Source of the DNA: Pilasporangium apinafurcum
Taxonomy: Eukaryota > Oomycota > Peronosporomycetes > Pythiales > Pythiaceae
DNA: 64,000 nucleotides
Reading direction: 5' to 3'
NCBI GenBank assembly: GCA_001600495.1
Contig: BCKE01000022.1
Span: 324,682-388,681, forward strand
Below, one piece after another: positions 54,404 through 64,000 of the stretch (position 1 is the stretch's first letter; the number at the start of each line of letters is the position of its first letter). Under the pieces are notes generated by a model. The model had not been told where the DNA came from and did not search any database. It worked only from the letters and a program-made list of their open reading frames with translations. Both the position numbers and the translations under genes were made by a program.

Positions 54404-55276
54404 ATGGTGACCATTTTTTGTAGCCCATTGCGCATTTTTGGATCTTCTCGCAAATCGATGCGACGGTTGCTCCGCTACACTCAGCTGCTATTACCCAAGA
54501 AGCCACCACGCGCGCTAAGTGTGCATACTAACACCACTACCAAACCATTCGCAATTTTTAGCTCTTCGATCAAGACTATGGCGCACGAACAACCGACAGC
54601 ATTGCTCCCAATCGTACGTTCTATAAAGCGTATCTTGTAGATTCTTGTTGTCGCTCATGCTCTTATTGTGGCTGGTAGGCGGATGGGACTGAAGATATTG
54701 AAGCTGTTGCATTGGCAGACGTGCTCTCACGCGGTGGAATTACCGTCACGATCGCCAGTGTCGGTCAGCGACCAGAGAATATTGTGACGCTCGCGCGTGG
54801 TGTGAAGGTGCAGGCGAATCTCGCCATTGAGGCTTGTGTCGACCTCAGCTATGATCTCATCGTCGTGCCAGGCGTACGTTCACAGCTTGATGCTAGAATA
54901 TGCCTTTATCTGCTTTAACTTTGTGAATTGGTGGTTGTAGGGTCCTGGTTCCAGTAATCTGCGTGATTCTAAAGTGTTGACGGAACTCTTGCGCGTCCAG
55001 AAACACCAGGATCGCTGGATTGGCGCTATTTGTGCTGCTCCCGCCACGGTGCTTCATGCGCATGGACTCTGTCCCAGTCCTGCGACGGCATTTCCACCGT
55101 TCGAAAAGGAAATGGAGGGCATCGATTTTCGTAAGGACGAGCGTGTCGTCGTCACGGGCAAATGTGTAACCAGCCAGGGACCTGGCACGGCTATGGAAAT
55201 GGGCGTTAAACTTGTCGAGTTGCTCTGTGGGAAGCAAAAAGCTGAAGAGGTTGCCAAGTCGTTGCTGATGAAGTAA
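54404..55276 (+). CDS. DJ-1/PfpI-family protein with intact nucleophile Cys
   Basis: Three exons: 54404 to about 54614 (ending TALLPI), ADGTEDIEAVALADVLSRGG... to YDLIVVPG near 54871, and GPGSSNLRDSKVLTELLRVQ from about 54941. The elbow is WIGAICAAPATVLHAHGL with the catalytic Cys, the conserved Glu lies in DGTEDIE, and the end has VTSQGPGTAMEMGVKLVELL. It can therefore act as a DJ-1-type glyoxalase/deglycase or redox sensor. The N-terminal extension of about 60 residues is basic (SSRKSMRRLLRYTQLLLPKK) and would suit mitochondrial import; an inner start at 54581 (MAHEQPTALLPI) would give a cytosolic form of usual length. The first intron position matches the 22.2-kb paralogue. Confidence 0.9.
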
Positions 55277-55450
55277 CTTGAAGAGAAAGGCAGTGAAGAA
55301 GTAATGAGATTCCAAAGATTTGCATTTTGTTTAGTGAGTTATGCGCCAAAAAAGCAATATACATCCCTAATTTGGGAGTGTTTTGGTTGGTATGAACAAG
55401 TACATAATCTGGGTGTTTGTGTTTGCGCTACGCTTTGAAGGAAGAATTTA

Positions 55451-56578
55451 TTAGAGCTCAGCGATCCGGGCGACGCCTACTTCCACCAACGATCCTCCCC
55501 CGCGTTGTAGATTGGTGTTGTGGATCTGTTTGGTTTTCTTAATCGCGAACGCCACAACCACCAATACGACTGCTGCTGCTGCAATCGTCGCAACAAAGAC
55601 TACGAGTCCTGTGTCATCCTCTTCCTTCTCGTGTCCCGCTGATTTGTTATTAGAGGAGCCATCTTCCCCCGCTTTTTCCTTGGTAGAAATCTCCATGGCA
55701 GCTATTTCTGTTGTTGCTGGTGTGCTTTCGATCATTTGCAGCACTTTACAGCTTATGAGGAACTGATTTGCCTCGCTCTTGTCATTGCGACATAATCGAC
55801 ATTTCGTATTGGCCACACACCCAAGTAGTGCAGGATTTGCGATGTTACATTGGTCTTCATTCACATATGATACACCTGTGAGCCCAGAATTAGAGACCTG
55901 CTGATTGCAATCGACGTTGTCTTCAATGGTAGGGCTCGGCGTCTCAGTTGATGTTGCTGATGGGCTGTAAGGACTTGTAGTGGTAGGAGTTGGAGTAGTG
56001 CTAGTTGGACTTGGACTGGGTTCAGTCTGCACCCATGGACAGTCGATCATGTGCTTGCTATTTGGAGTTACACGAATCTTGCAGAATCGACAAACTGAGT
56101 TGCCAGGATAGCACCCAACACCGCCATTGGCCACACAATTGAGGTCATAAAATGCTGAGATCCCTGCGGCGTTGTCGCCGTCAGATACCGTCGCCATGCA
56201 TTCAGAGGTAGAAGAGGGAGTTGAAGGAGCGAGCGTCGTGGACTCTTCCAGTGGTGAATCTTCTTCTTTGTCTTCACCGGCTGAGGAAGAGGAGGAGGTA
56301 GTGCTGCATGGGTTATAGAACTTGGACTGGTCAGTCTCAACGGCTTTGCAGTAGCGGCAGTACTCATGGAAGCAGCCTGTGTGATCCACTGTCGACTCGA
56401 ATCGCGATGAAAACGGCGTGAGGCATACAGGGTCGATGAATGCATCGAGCCCTGCGGCTTTGTCGTCTGCTGAGAGGAAAGACGCGCATGGATCTACCGT
56501 TTGAGCTTGTGTAAGCCATAGGCTGCTAAAGGTGATAACCAGCACCACCAAGCAAGTAGAAGATCGTGTGAGCTGCAT
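55451..56578 (-). CDS. Type I membrane protein with three six-cysteine repeats
   Basis: Not a family I can name. 375 residues, single exon. A signal peptide (MQLTRSSTCLVVLVITFSSL, cut near TQAQ) is followed by three repeats of about 55-65 residues, each with six Cys in the same spacing and the core GC...CR(F/Y/L)C(K/R): GCFHEYCRYCKAV, GCYPGNSVCRFCKIR and GCVANTKCRLCRND. Ser/Thr/Pro-rich spacers, likely O-glycosylated, separate the repeats. One membrane span (VVFVATIAAAAVVLVVVAFA) and a short basic cytosolic tail close the protein. It looks like a cell-surface or wall-facing protein; the ligand is unknown. Three disulfides per repeat are an inference from the even count. Confidence 0.82.
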   Translation of the reverse strand: MQLTRSSTCLVVLVITFSSLWLTQAQTVDPCASFLSADDKAAGLDAFIDPVCLTPFSSRFESTVDHTGCFHEYCRYCKAVETDQSKFYNPCSTTSSSSSAGEDKEEDSPLEESTTLAPSTPSSTSECMATVSDGDNAAGISAFYDLNCVANGGVGCYPGNSVCRFCKIRVTPNSKHMIDCPWVQTEPSPSPTSTTPTPTTTSPYSPSATSTETPSPTIEDNVDCNQQVSNSGLTGVSYVNEDQCNIANPALLGCVANTKCRLCRNDKSEANQFLISCKVLQMIESTPATTEIAAMEISTKEKAGEDGSSNNKSAGHEKEEDDTGLVVFVATIAAAAVVLVVVAFAIKKTKQIHNTNLQRGGGSLVEVGVARIAEL

Positions 56579-56867
56579 TTGTGAGTAAAGAGGCGAATTT
56601 CCGACTGAATTCAGCAGCTTCAATGGAAAAATTTCTGTTCATGCGACGCTGGATAGCAGCATTTGGCTACTTTGTGGGATGATTCATCCCTATAGAAAGA
56701 GAATATAGACACTATTGCCTTACATCTTCTTCACGGAACTAACCAAGAAATGTATGAGACCAAGCGTTGAACACGCGAACAAGCTGCCTAGGATATCCAT
56801 CGCATGGACTTTTACTCTATTTTTATAGCTGGATGCAGTATGTCTATTTTGGCTATTTTCTACAAAA

Positions 56868-57794
56868 TCAATGCCTCCACTTGGTCTCATGGCCGCCAGC
56901 CATTTGTGGCTCAAGAAACCCCCGGAAGATGTTCTCTTCCAGTGCCTCGTTAGCCACGTACCATCGCGCACCATAGCCTTCTGCATTGCGCAGCTCCATT
57001 GTCGCCTGTGCGTGTGGGAGACTGTGGATGTTCTTCCACACAGCCGTAGCCAGCAGCTCCATCACTTTCGCAAGCGCGATGGAATTTTTTCGATGGTCGT
57101 TGCCCGTGCTGACTCCCCACCAGCCATCGCTGCTGCGCTGGCAGTGCTTTGTGAAGGCACGAGCACCGATAGTGAGCACTTCGGTGCCACGATGAGGCTG
57201 CTGGAACGCCTGAAGACACTGACAACGGGTTAGAGGTGGCATTGTGCGGCTGCCGACTGTTTGTCGAAATCCCAAAAGCGTGAGGATGCCCCGAGCTCCA
57301 CCGATTTCTGTGAGAAACTGAGTCGTCGCTGTCGTTTGGAGATGAGTATCCTACGAAATAGAATGCACGCATCACAGTTAGCCATTTCATTTTAACAAAA
57401 AGAGTATCAAGCATTATACCGGTTGAGTTAGGATGGTGTGAACAAACGCATGGACTCGGTCGATAGGAACATGAAGCAGTTGATTGTAACTCGACAGATC
57501 TTCCACAACACCATTAATCGCTACTGGTTGTTCATGCAGCGGATTCTGTTGAGTTTCGTACCACCATATAATCATCAGCGCCATTTGATCGACATATGTA
57601 GCGGCTGAAAAACCAGTGAGAACTTGTGAGGGATGGATCAACTCAATATCATCTTCTTCTTCGTTAATGTCTGATAGCAGCAGCTGCTGACAAAACTGCG
57701 CAGAATTCTCTGCATCTGCCACGGCCGCACATGCAGCGTCACTTGTGAAATAGACAGCAAACCACTGCCGAAGCAATTGTTGCCGAATCGTCAT
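56868..57794 (-). CDS. Conserved protein of unknown function
   Basis: Two exons joined near 57419/57354: the first from ATG 57794 (MTIRQQLLRQWFAVYFTSD) to HTILTQP, the second from DTHLQTTATTQFLTEIGGAR to EPQMAGGHETKWRH at the stop. About 285 residues. The stretch FLTEIGGARGILTLLGFR resembles the last helices of PUB domains, but the match is short. The C-terminal part (NIHSLPHAQATMELRNAEGY, GARWYVAN, FRGFLEPQMAGGHE) has the look of a conserved catalytic or binding core with Trp, His and Glu residues, yet I cannot place it in a family. No membrane span or signal peptide. Divergent from the MAPKK gene across a Fanzor remnant. Confidence 0.7.
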
Positions 57795-57859
57795 TATCGG
57801 CACTGTAGTTGTTGATACTGAGATTTTTGAATGCGACACCCACACTCACGCATTATCAA

Positions 57860-58440
57860 ACCATCACTCTTAATTCCACGCAATGACATGATGGGTTCAT
57901 TTTGATCTCAACCTCATGAGATGATATGCGTTATCAAAGCATGAGTAACTCAAGGAGGATTTTCTGTTTTTTGTTATTCGGATCCGACTTGACTAGCAAT
58001 TGGTAGCTAAGACCAGAAAACCGTGGAGTAGCCATCTACGATACCTGGACTCTGAGAACAAGTCTTTGTTGTATAGTATTCTTCACAGTTGCATGCGTGA
58101 TCTTTGCTTTCCTTTCGCACCGATACTACCACGCCACGCTTTCTGAACGATCGTTTCGATTTTCCACACACTTGATATCCTCGGACATACATTGTCATCG
58201 CTTCGCATCCATTCTTGAAAAGAAAAATGGCGCTGAAAAGAGCTCATTGCAGAGAATTCGAAACAAGTTTCTGCTTCTATCAATATGGATCCGTTGGGTT
58301 TAAAAATCGGATCAAAGTGCATCCTACAGATAGGTGAAAAGGAGGATAGAGATCAAGATCTTTCCAAATCCATTAGATCCATCAGATAGATGAGTTGTGA
58401 CCATCCTCTTGACCCTTCAATGGCATCTACATACAACTGC
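57860..58440 (-). mobile_element. Fanzor1-like element remnant
   Basis: The minus strand reads CNCEEYYTTKTCSQSPG, equal to the zinc-ribbon entry IECEEHYTTKACSQ of the 31.8-kb remnant. The plus-strand words CGACTTGACTAGCAATTGGTAGC and GAACAAGTCTTTGTTGTATAGT also recur there almost unchanged. The outer flank (GATATGCG, TTATCAAAGCATGAGTAACTC) matches the ends of the 23.05- and 31.8-kb remnants. No long frame remains. It occupies the divergent interval between the unknown gene and MAPKK. Confidence 0.65.
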
Positions 58441-58676
58441 AGCATACATATGCACAAATGACTATGGCGTTATTGCAATATCACACTTGTCTACTCGACT
58501 CATCTAGCAAAGAGACACCCGTTATGAGAACGTAACTCCTCGTTGCTCCACTACAAATTCTAACGGAACAAGCATCTCCTGCAAACTCGAAGCGTCGGAC
58601 TCCACTCAGTTCTTCCTGCCCACGCACGTAAATCAATAATAAAAAAAGAAGAAGAAGACACTCCAGATCATCCACA

Positions 58677-59920
58677 ATGAATATGAACAACTCTTTCATC
58701 GCCGGTGCGGGCGCGTATGTGAAGGGGAAATACGCCATCACCCCTACGGGTGTCGTCATGAAAGGTACAGGGAGAGCATTTAGTGTCGTCCCAGAAGAAC
58801 TCGAATGGGGCGGTGATGTCATTGGCCGTGGCTGCAGCGGCTGCGTCATCCGCTCCTGTCACCAGCCCACGAAAACACCCCTCGCACTGAAAATGATCAA
58901 TATGTATGACAAAACGAAGCGCGAGCAGATCATCCGGGAGATCAACGCGCTTTTCGACTCTAGTGTACGTACACACAGCCCGTCTTTTGATACATCCATA
59001 GAGTTAAGACGCGTTTTGTTGTTTAGTGTCCTTGTCTCGTGACGTTCTATGGTGCATTTTTAAAAGACAGCGCGGTAGTGTTAGCATTGGAATACATGGA
59101 CGGCGGATCGTTAGAGAACGTCATCCATCAGCTAGGTACGATCCCTGAACATGTGCTCGGCAACATCGCCTACCAGATTTTGTATGCGCTTTCGTATCTC
59201 AAGACCCACAAGCGTGTACATCGTGACATCAAACCACCCAATATTTTGCTCAACAGCCGTGGCCAAGTCAAACTCTCGGATTTCGGTATCGCCACCGAAC
59301 TCTGCAACTCCATCGGTCTGTATGGGTCTAACTACGTCATTATCTTCCGCTTAGTGGCTAATGGATTTGCTTGCTTTGTAAATTTATCCAGCCATGTGCG
59401 GAACGTTTGTTGGCACCTTTCGGTACATGTCACCTGAGCGCATTCAACGGGCGCCATACAGTTACAGTTCTGACATTTGGAGCCTCGGACTTGTGCTCAT
59501 GGAAGCTGCTACGGGCGTCTATCCCTATCCGAAGCATAAGACCTGCATTGAGGTACAAAGGACAAGATCTGGACTCGTTCTTCTTAGATGCTTCCATAAC
59601 AAAAACCTTGGAATGATCTTTTATATGTCTGTAGATGATCCAGAGCGTACTGGAATCCCCACCACCGACGCTCTCGTGTGAATATTTCTCCCAAGAGTTT
59701 TGCGACTTTCTGCAGTGTTGTCTCCAGAAAGAACCACTCGATCGCGCATCTGCCGATGTTTTACTAGAGTCTCCGTGGTTGCAACGCTGTACGGCAATCA
59801 GTAAGTAGACAAATGAGTCTTCTTTCTCGATTCTAATGCCTTCGTACTTATCCTTTCATCTTCATAGATTTGGATACTGCAGTGTACAATGTGCAACAAT
59901 GGATTCACTCGCTTCAATAG
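58677..59920 (+). CDS. MAP kinase kinase with plant-type activation loop
   Basis: Dual-specificity MAPKK in five exons (from 58677; next starts at about 59027, 59398, 59636 and 59868), ending with TAG at 59918. About 330 residues. Motifs: [94 protein letters not shown] and [13 protein letters not shown]. The activation loop has Ser-x5-Thr (S-IAMCG-T), the plant spacing, rather than the animal Ser-x3-Ser/Thr. The N-terminal head is short, with no clear D-site for a MAPK. The loop is split by an intron between SI and A; the frame is restored exactly by GT-AG splicing. Confidence 0.92.
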
Positions 59921-60096
59921 ACATCATCGTCAGTAAAAAGCTATAATACATTACAAAATTTCGCTTACTTGGTACAAAAAATCTAAATCCTCTTTTTCAA
60001 GATAAATAAGTAGTCGTTCTCTCTTTTTCTCTTCACGACACAACAAAACATTAAGACAGACAACCAGACGCCAGCAGCACATAATTTGCTGGCCAT

Positions 60097-61824
60097 TCAC
60101 TCATTCACGCGCTCGCTTTCCTCCTTCTCAAGCAGCATAATGTACCCAACCGCTGCCTGTAGGCATGCGAGGTAGTACGCCGCCTCCGAACCTTCCTGCG
60201 ACTCATCGATCGCGTAGCGCTCCATCAAGTACACCTGAGAGTGCAGTAGCGGCAGTTCTGAGCGACTGAGCACATACACCAGCAACGGAAGTAGAACATC
60301 TGCCGACACGCAATCACTCGCAAGATCCAAAGTGTCCTGAGCGTCCTGGTAGAGGACACGAATGGCAGCCAGAAATCCCGCGAGTACACAGGAGGGGATC
60401 AGATACGGAATGCGGTTAAACGCGTCAATAGAATTCACAAAGAGATTCTCATCAGTCTTCGTTGCGGTAACCACATCAACCTTCAATTGGTCATTGACTA
60501 CGGCACCGTCAGCATTGACTGACGTAATATGACACGGTAGTCCCACTTGGTCCAGTCGCAATACACGCGCTTTCACTAACTGCTCTCGCCACGTAGCATT
60601 CAATTCATCCAATTCCGTTGCAGTCGATTTGTAACATGCCGCGACCAAACGGCTAAACACCATTTGCTCCACAAACGTACGTAGGATGATACGAAGTTGG
60701 ATGCTAATTACACGCGCTTCAAATGCAATCGCATCCACAATTTCACGCACAAGCGACTGCATCACATCGCGTGCGTCGCGACCATTAAACACATCGGCTG
60801 CTCCGCCTCCTCTTTCTCCACTGGATTTGCCGACAAGTCCACTCATTGTATCGTGGCAGACGCGATCCAATGCCTTCTTCAATTGTGGTTTTAGCAATCG
60901 ATAACGCTGAAGTAACTTCTCAAAGCGCACAAGTGCTGGCGTCGGCGAATCAAAGCAGCAGGGGACACACATCGATCCATCGGCTTGCAAAAATTCATTC
61001 AGAAACTGCTGCATCGCTTGTGAACCACTCCCGCCGTGTACACGTGGGACATGATATGTCTTGTCAGCATGCATCTGAATGAGCGTCTGCAACCAGGACG
61101 ATTGCAATCCCAAGATATGATGCAGCCCGTCTTCTGCTAGCAGTTGATCTGTATTCTCCAATCCTGCCAGTAATTTCTCATTGTTGTTGTCGATTGTGGT
61201 GGCAAAGCTGCTACGGCGATGGCTTTCATTATTGCTGCTGCTCCAGCTCTGTTCACTGATCTCTTCTCCATGATGGTCTTCCACTTCATCATCCACTGTC
61301 AGCATGAGCGTCTTAGCGTCGTTCAAGATCACGAGGGACCGGTTCGCTTGTGCCACTTGTGCGATCAATTGCATCTGCAACAACTTTACTTGCTGTTTCT
61401 TTTCTCTGGAAAACAACGCTTTCATTGATCGAAACAGTTCTCGTCGACGACCGATGCGTGCTTGGCATTTGGTTGCATGCGCCTTTTCCTGTTGGATTCG
61501 CAAGGTCAACACTTCCAGACTAGCTGCACGACTGGAGGTGATAGAAGAGACAGCGCTGTCAAAGCTTCGTCCTCTCCGCTCTTCCATAACGCAGTGCTTG
61601 TCCACGAGTGGCGCCATTTCCGCACCGTACACGAATGTCGATGGGATCGATGTGCGCCGCCTCTGTTCCTCCATTTCCTCCTCTTCCTCCTGTTTTCCCT
61701 TTTGATTGGTGTTGTTATGCTGTCTTGTTCTTCTTTCCTCTGTGCCAATAAATTCCTTTTCATCCAGCATTGTCACTGCAGGGCAACTTCGCGCAAACCG
61801 CGCGACATTTGTCTCCACGCCCAT
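60097..61824 (-). CDS. VPS9-domain protein (Rab5-type GEF)
   Basis: Single exon, 575 residues. The C-terminus has a VPS9 domain: an upstream helical bundle, then IPYLIPSCVLAGFLAAIRVL, SADVLLPLLVYVLSRSELPL, LHSQVYLMERYAI and EGSEAAYYLACLQAAVGYI. VPS9 domains exchange GDP for GTP on Rab5-class GTPases at early endosomes. The N-terminal half has a Glu-rich stretch, a coiled coil at about residues 110-170 and a Ser/Asn-rich link, and no recognised RabA or lipid-binding domain. The open frame runs further upstream without an early ATG in a good context; 61824 (MGVETNVARFAR) is chosen, with a longer form from an ATG at 61938 possible. Confidence 0.82.
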   Translation of the reverse strand: MGVETNVARFARSCPAVTMLDEKEFIGTEERRTRQHNNTNQKGKQEEEEEMEEQRRRTSIPSTFVYGAEMAPLVDKHCVMEERRGRSFDSAVSSITSSRAASLEVLTLRIQQEKAHATKCQARIGRRRELFRSMKALFSREKKQQVKLLQMQLIAQVAQANRSLVILNDAKTLMLTVDDEVEDHHGEEISEQSWSSSNNESHRRSSFATTIDNNNEKLLAGLENTDQLLAEDGLHHILGLQSSWLQTLIQMHADKTYHVPRVHGGSGSQAMQQFLNEFLQADGSMCVPCCFDSPTPALVRFEKLLQRYRLLKPQLKKALDRVCHDTMSGLVGKSSGERGGGAADVFNGRDARDVMQSLVREIVDAIAFEARVISIQLRIILRTFVEQMVFSRLVAACYKSTATELDELNATWREQLVKARVLRLDQVGLPCHITSVNADGAVVNDQLKVDVVTATKTDENLFVNSIDAFNRIPYLIPSCVLAGFLAAIRVLYQDAQDTLDLASDCVSADVLLPLLVYVLSRSELPLLHSQVYLMERYAIDESQEGSEAAYYLACLQAAVGYIMLLEKEESERVNE

Positions 61825-63712
61825 TTTGCTTCTTCCTCTTCTCTGCGGGTAAAAGCTACACTGAGCGGACAGGAGTAGCAGCGTCCCACGCGTCGCACAA
61901 GTGGTTATGTGGGTGGGTGTGTTTTTGTACAATGAGCGCATACCCCCATCCCCCATCCGCTCTCCCCTTCCACCGCATCTCTTTTCCGCATACAATAAAT
62001 TATTACAGGTAAAATATATATAAAATAATCATCAATGAGGTTTTAAAATGACGCTAGAATATTAAATATATAAGGTATGCACTTTTTGCTCCCATTTGTA
62101 CGTGCGTTTAAAGGAGTGTGTTAGCGCACGTGTTTAAAAAGGGTGGACTTTTCTGGGCCGAAAAATAGCAGCAAGAGGATTGGTGAAACCTACCCCTGGA
62201 CGTTTTCTGATTCCTGGCGGCAGCCGAAAACCTTCACTTGGCAAAAATTGGTGACAAAAATTCGCTAATTGAGATGACACACAACAAAAGATTTCCTGCA
62301 TAAACAATGGAAGTGCAATATGCAAAGCGGCGTTAGACTTGTGACAGCAATACAGTATGAAGATCCATTCTTTTGGTCCATTTCTTTCTTCAAGTAGTAG
62401 ATGAGTACTCCAGAATTATTTGGGGGTTCGAACTCATTGGTATCTGTAAATTTTACTTTCGTGCAGTTTTTTAAAAAGATGGTAAGTATGTACGTGTATA
62501 CAACTGCATTACTGTATTCCCAGTGTACATACTGAGCCATCTTCCTGCATGTGAAATGCGAAATTATACTGCCAGATCTTTGTTTGCAGAGACCACGGTG
62601 TCGATGGATACCCCACTAAACTCAGAAGTAAAATAGATATGAGCACCTCCATAAATTCTACGTAGGATATTGTGGATTTGTTGCGATAATCAAATGCCAA
62701 AAATTTTCCCATACCCCCTATTTAAATTGCTTTGTGGATTAGGTGCACGTCCCAGGAACAGGGACAGGAAAATGGGCGAGCTCAGTGTTCTCTGGAGAGA
62801 ACATATTAATAGTTTGTGGTTGATGTAGCGGAGAAGAGTTGTGCGTCTCCACCCGTCATTGTCCATGTGACGGATTTCCTAAATAAAAAAATGATACAAA
62901 GATCCATTCACAGCAACTGCGTTTTTAGCCGTCTGGTAGTGAAAAAAAGATGTCTGGAAAAAGAGGCGGAAATGTATCCGGAAAATCCATAAACAACAAT
63001 GACTTCCATAAATAATCTTGCGTCGGCGATGCTGAGCTGTGGAAGATGGGCTGATGAGGAAGACCAAGTGATGCGAATGTCGTTTTAGTCAAGTAAGCAG
63101 ATGCGACAGCCGTTCTGAATATTGCTTCGAACGATGCATGACGATGTGCCGCAGAGTGACTGGTGGCGCATGTGGTCTCCGTCTTCGCGTGCGGTCCAGC
63201 CAAATTTATATAGAACATTTTGGGTGGGTGTTGTGGGTGTACGCACGCAGTTGCAACTCAGATGATGACATCGCGGGACTCGACGACGAGGGAAGGGTGT
63301 ATGCGCAGTTGCCATGGATTCTTTAAGAGCTATGCAAATATCCATTCTTTCCACGCCAGCGCATAATTGTCGACCACCGTTCTTTTGTAGTCAGCCCAGG
63401 TGAATGATTTTGCAGCAGTCACATGTTTTGACGATAGTGATATTGAGCATAACCAGCAGGAAAAAAATCCCATGTGGTTGTTTCCCCACAACCCTATCTT
63501 GTGGCGCCAGGTGCAAGCTATTGGAGCGTCAAAATGAGGTTTTATTCATTTATGGAGGTATGGCTTGAGCGATGAATACTTTTGGGACGAGGCCAGCAAA
63601 GCAAATGAAAATTGCGTGCGTGTTACGAAGTCATGGCGCACGTGGGAGCAGTCCAGATCTAGCCATGTAGCGGCAGCATTTGGTTTAGAATTGGGAATTG
63701 TAGTTTCGTTTC
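61825..63712. other. Long intergenic region, no gene supported
   Basis: About 1.9 kb. It begins with the VPS9 promoter side and an AT-rich tract (61990-62080). Several minus-strand frames of 60-97 codons exist at 62134-63354 but none has recognisable motifs, splice logic or a start context, and they overlap each other. It may be decayed repeat sequence. Confidence 0.4.
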
Positions 63713-64000
63713 CTAATCGTTCTTCTTTTGTTCCAGTTTTTTCAATGCACGCTTGCGGAGCGACAGGTGAGTCATCGCAGCCATCTATTCCATCCACAAT
63801 ACACAGTCGAACATTAGATACAAATATATATCCGACTCTTTTTGCATTGTATGCCCATACCTTGCTCATGAGCCACACTGGCGCGTTATGGTAGACCCAG
63901 AGCTGTAGCTCGTGCGGCCAGTATGGTGCGGCCAGCGTCTCGTATCCTAATTGGGCCACAGCTGCGCGTGCGTATGTGGCTGGGGACGGTACCAGGAAAC
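63713..64000 (-). CDS. Very-long-chain 3-ketoacyl-CoA reductase, 3' end
   Basis: Last two exons of a gene that continues past the window edge. The upstream exon (64000-63861) reads FLVPSPATYARAAVAQLGYE, APYWPHELQLWVYHNAPVWL and MSK, matching the C-terminal region of HSD17B12/KCR proteins, where VPSADTFVKSAL and YWPH are conserved. It splices over a 109-bp intron (63752-63860) to RALKKLEQKKND and TAG. The final KKND is a di-lysine KKxx ER-retrieval signal, as expected for this ER enzyme of the fatty-acid elongation cycle. The catalytic SDR part lies outside the window. Confidence 0.8.

Noticed and set aside
62134-63354. Chain of minus-strand frames as a spliced gene
   Set aside because: Frames overlap, lack shared splice phase and show no family motif.

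Overview
The window is nuclear DNA of a compact eukaryotic genome. Genes lie on both strands, often divergently, with short GT-AG introns (about 60-120 bp). A stramenopile, most probably an oomycete, fits best: there is a mitochondrial HslU ATPase, a double-length tyrosyl-tRNA synthetase, a motile-cilium gene set (kinesin-2-like motor, TPGS1), and several Fanzor (eukaryotic TnpB-like) elements, which are known from Phytophthora. The organism call is inference; no marker in the window proves it.

Layout: 0.8-4.4 kb, double-length TyrRS and a HIF-prolyl-hydroxylase-like oxygenase. 5.7-18.4 kb, a dense block: PP2C, a gamma-glutamylamine cyclotransferase-like protein, a tandem-CW protein, HslU, NSE1, NDUFAF3, ADAT2, TRM7, a coiled-coil protein and a CAMK-like kinase. 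19.7-22.9 kb, CDP-DAG synthase and two divergent DJ-1/PfpI genes. 23.0-25.1 kb, Fanzor elements. 25.3-34.9 kb, a DUF1772 protein, an unknown coiled-coil protein, a kinesin, cytochrome c heme lyase, a Fanzor remnant and two TspO-like multispanning proteins. 35.1-39.0 kb, an inverted second copy of the Fanzor2 element, a second DUF1772 gene and a composite Fanzor fragment. 39.1-53.0 kb, TPGS1, Aurora kinase, a SIZ/PIAS SUMO ligase, SF3A3 and two tandem arabinosyl/galactosyl-transferase-like genes. 53.2-64 kb, a third Fanzor composite, a third DJ-1 gene, a six-cysteine-repeat surface protein, an unknown conserved protein, another Fanzor remnant, a plant-type MAPKK, a VPS9 protein and the 3' end of an ER 3-ketoacyl-CoA reductase.

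The host genes are mostly unrelated housekeeping genes. Several groups share a theme: tRNA biology (TyrRS, ADAT2, TRM7), mitochondria (HslU, NDUFAF3, heme lyase, possibly the oxygenase), cilium and spindle (kinesin, TPGS1, Aurora) and secretory pathway/lipids (CDP-DAG synthase, ketoacyl reductase, the two Golgi-type transferases, VPS9).

The most unusual content is the Fanzor family. At least nine segments from two lineages (Fanzor1-like and Fanzor2-like) lie in 64 kb, all between genes and several inside divergent promoter regions. One pair of near-identical inverted copies (23.6-25.1 and 35.1-36.7 kb) carries GC-centred palindromes of about 60 bp at its ends. Another pair (4.4-5.6 and 53.2-54.4 kb) carries three direct ATTAAGTRCG repeats at one end. 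Second in interest are a fused TyrRS whose first half has lost both catalytic signatures and three DJ-1 paralogues of which two lack the nucleophilic cysteine.
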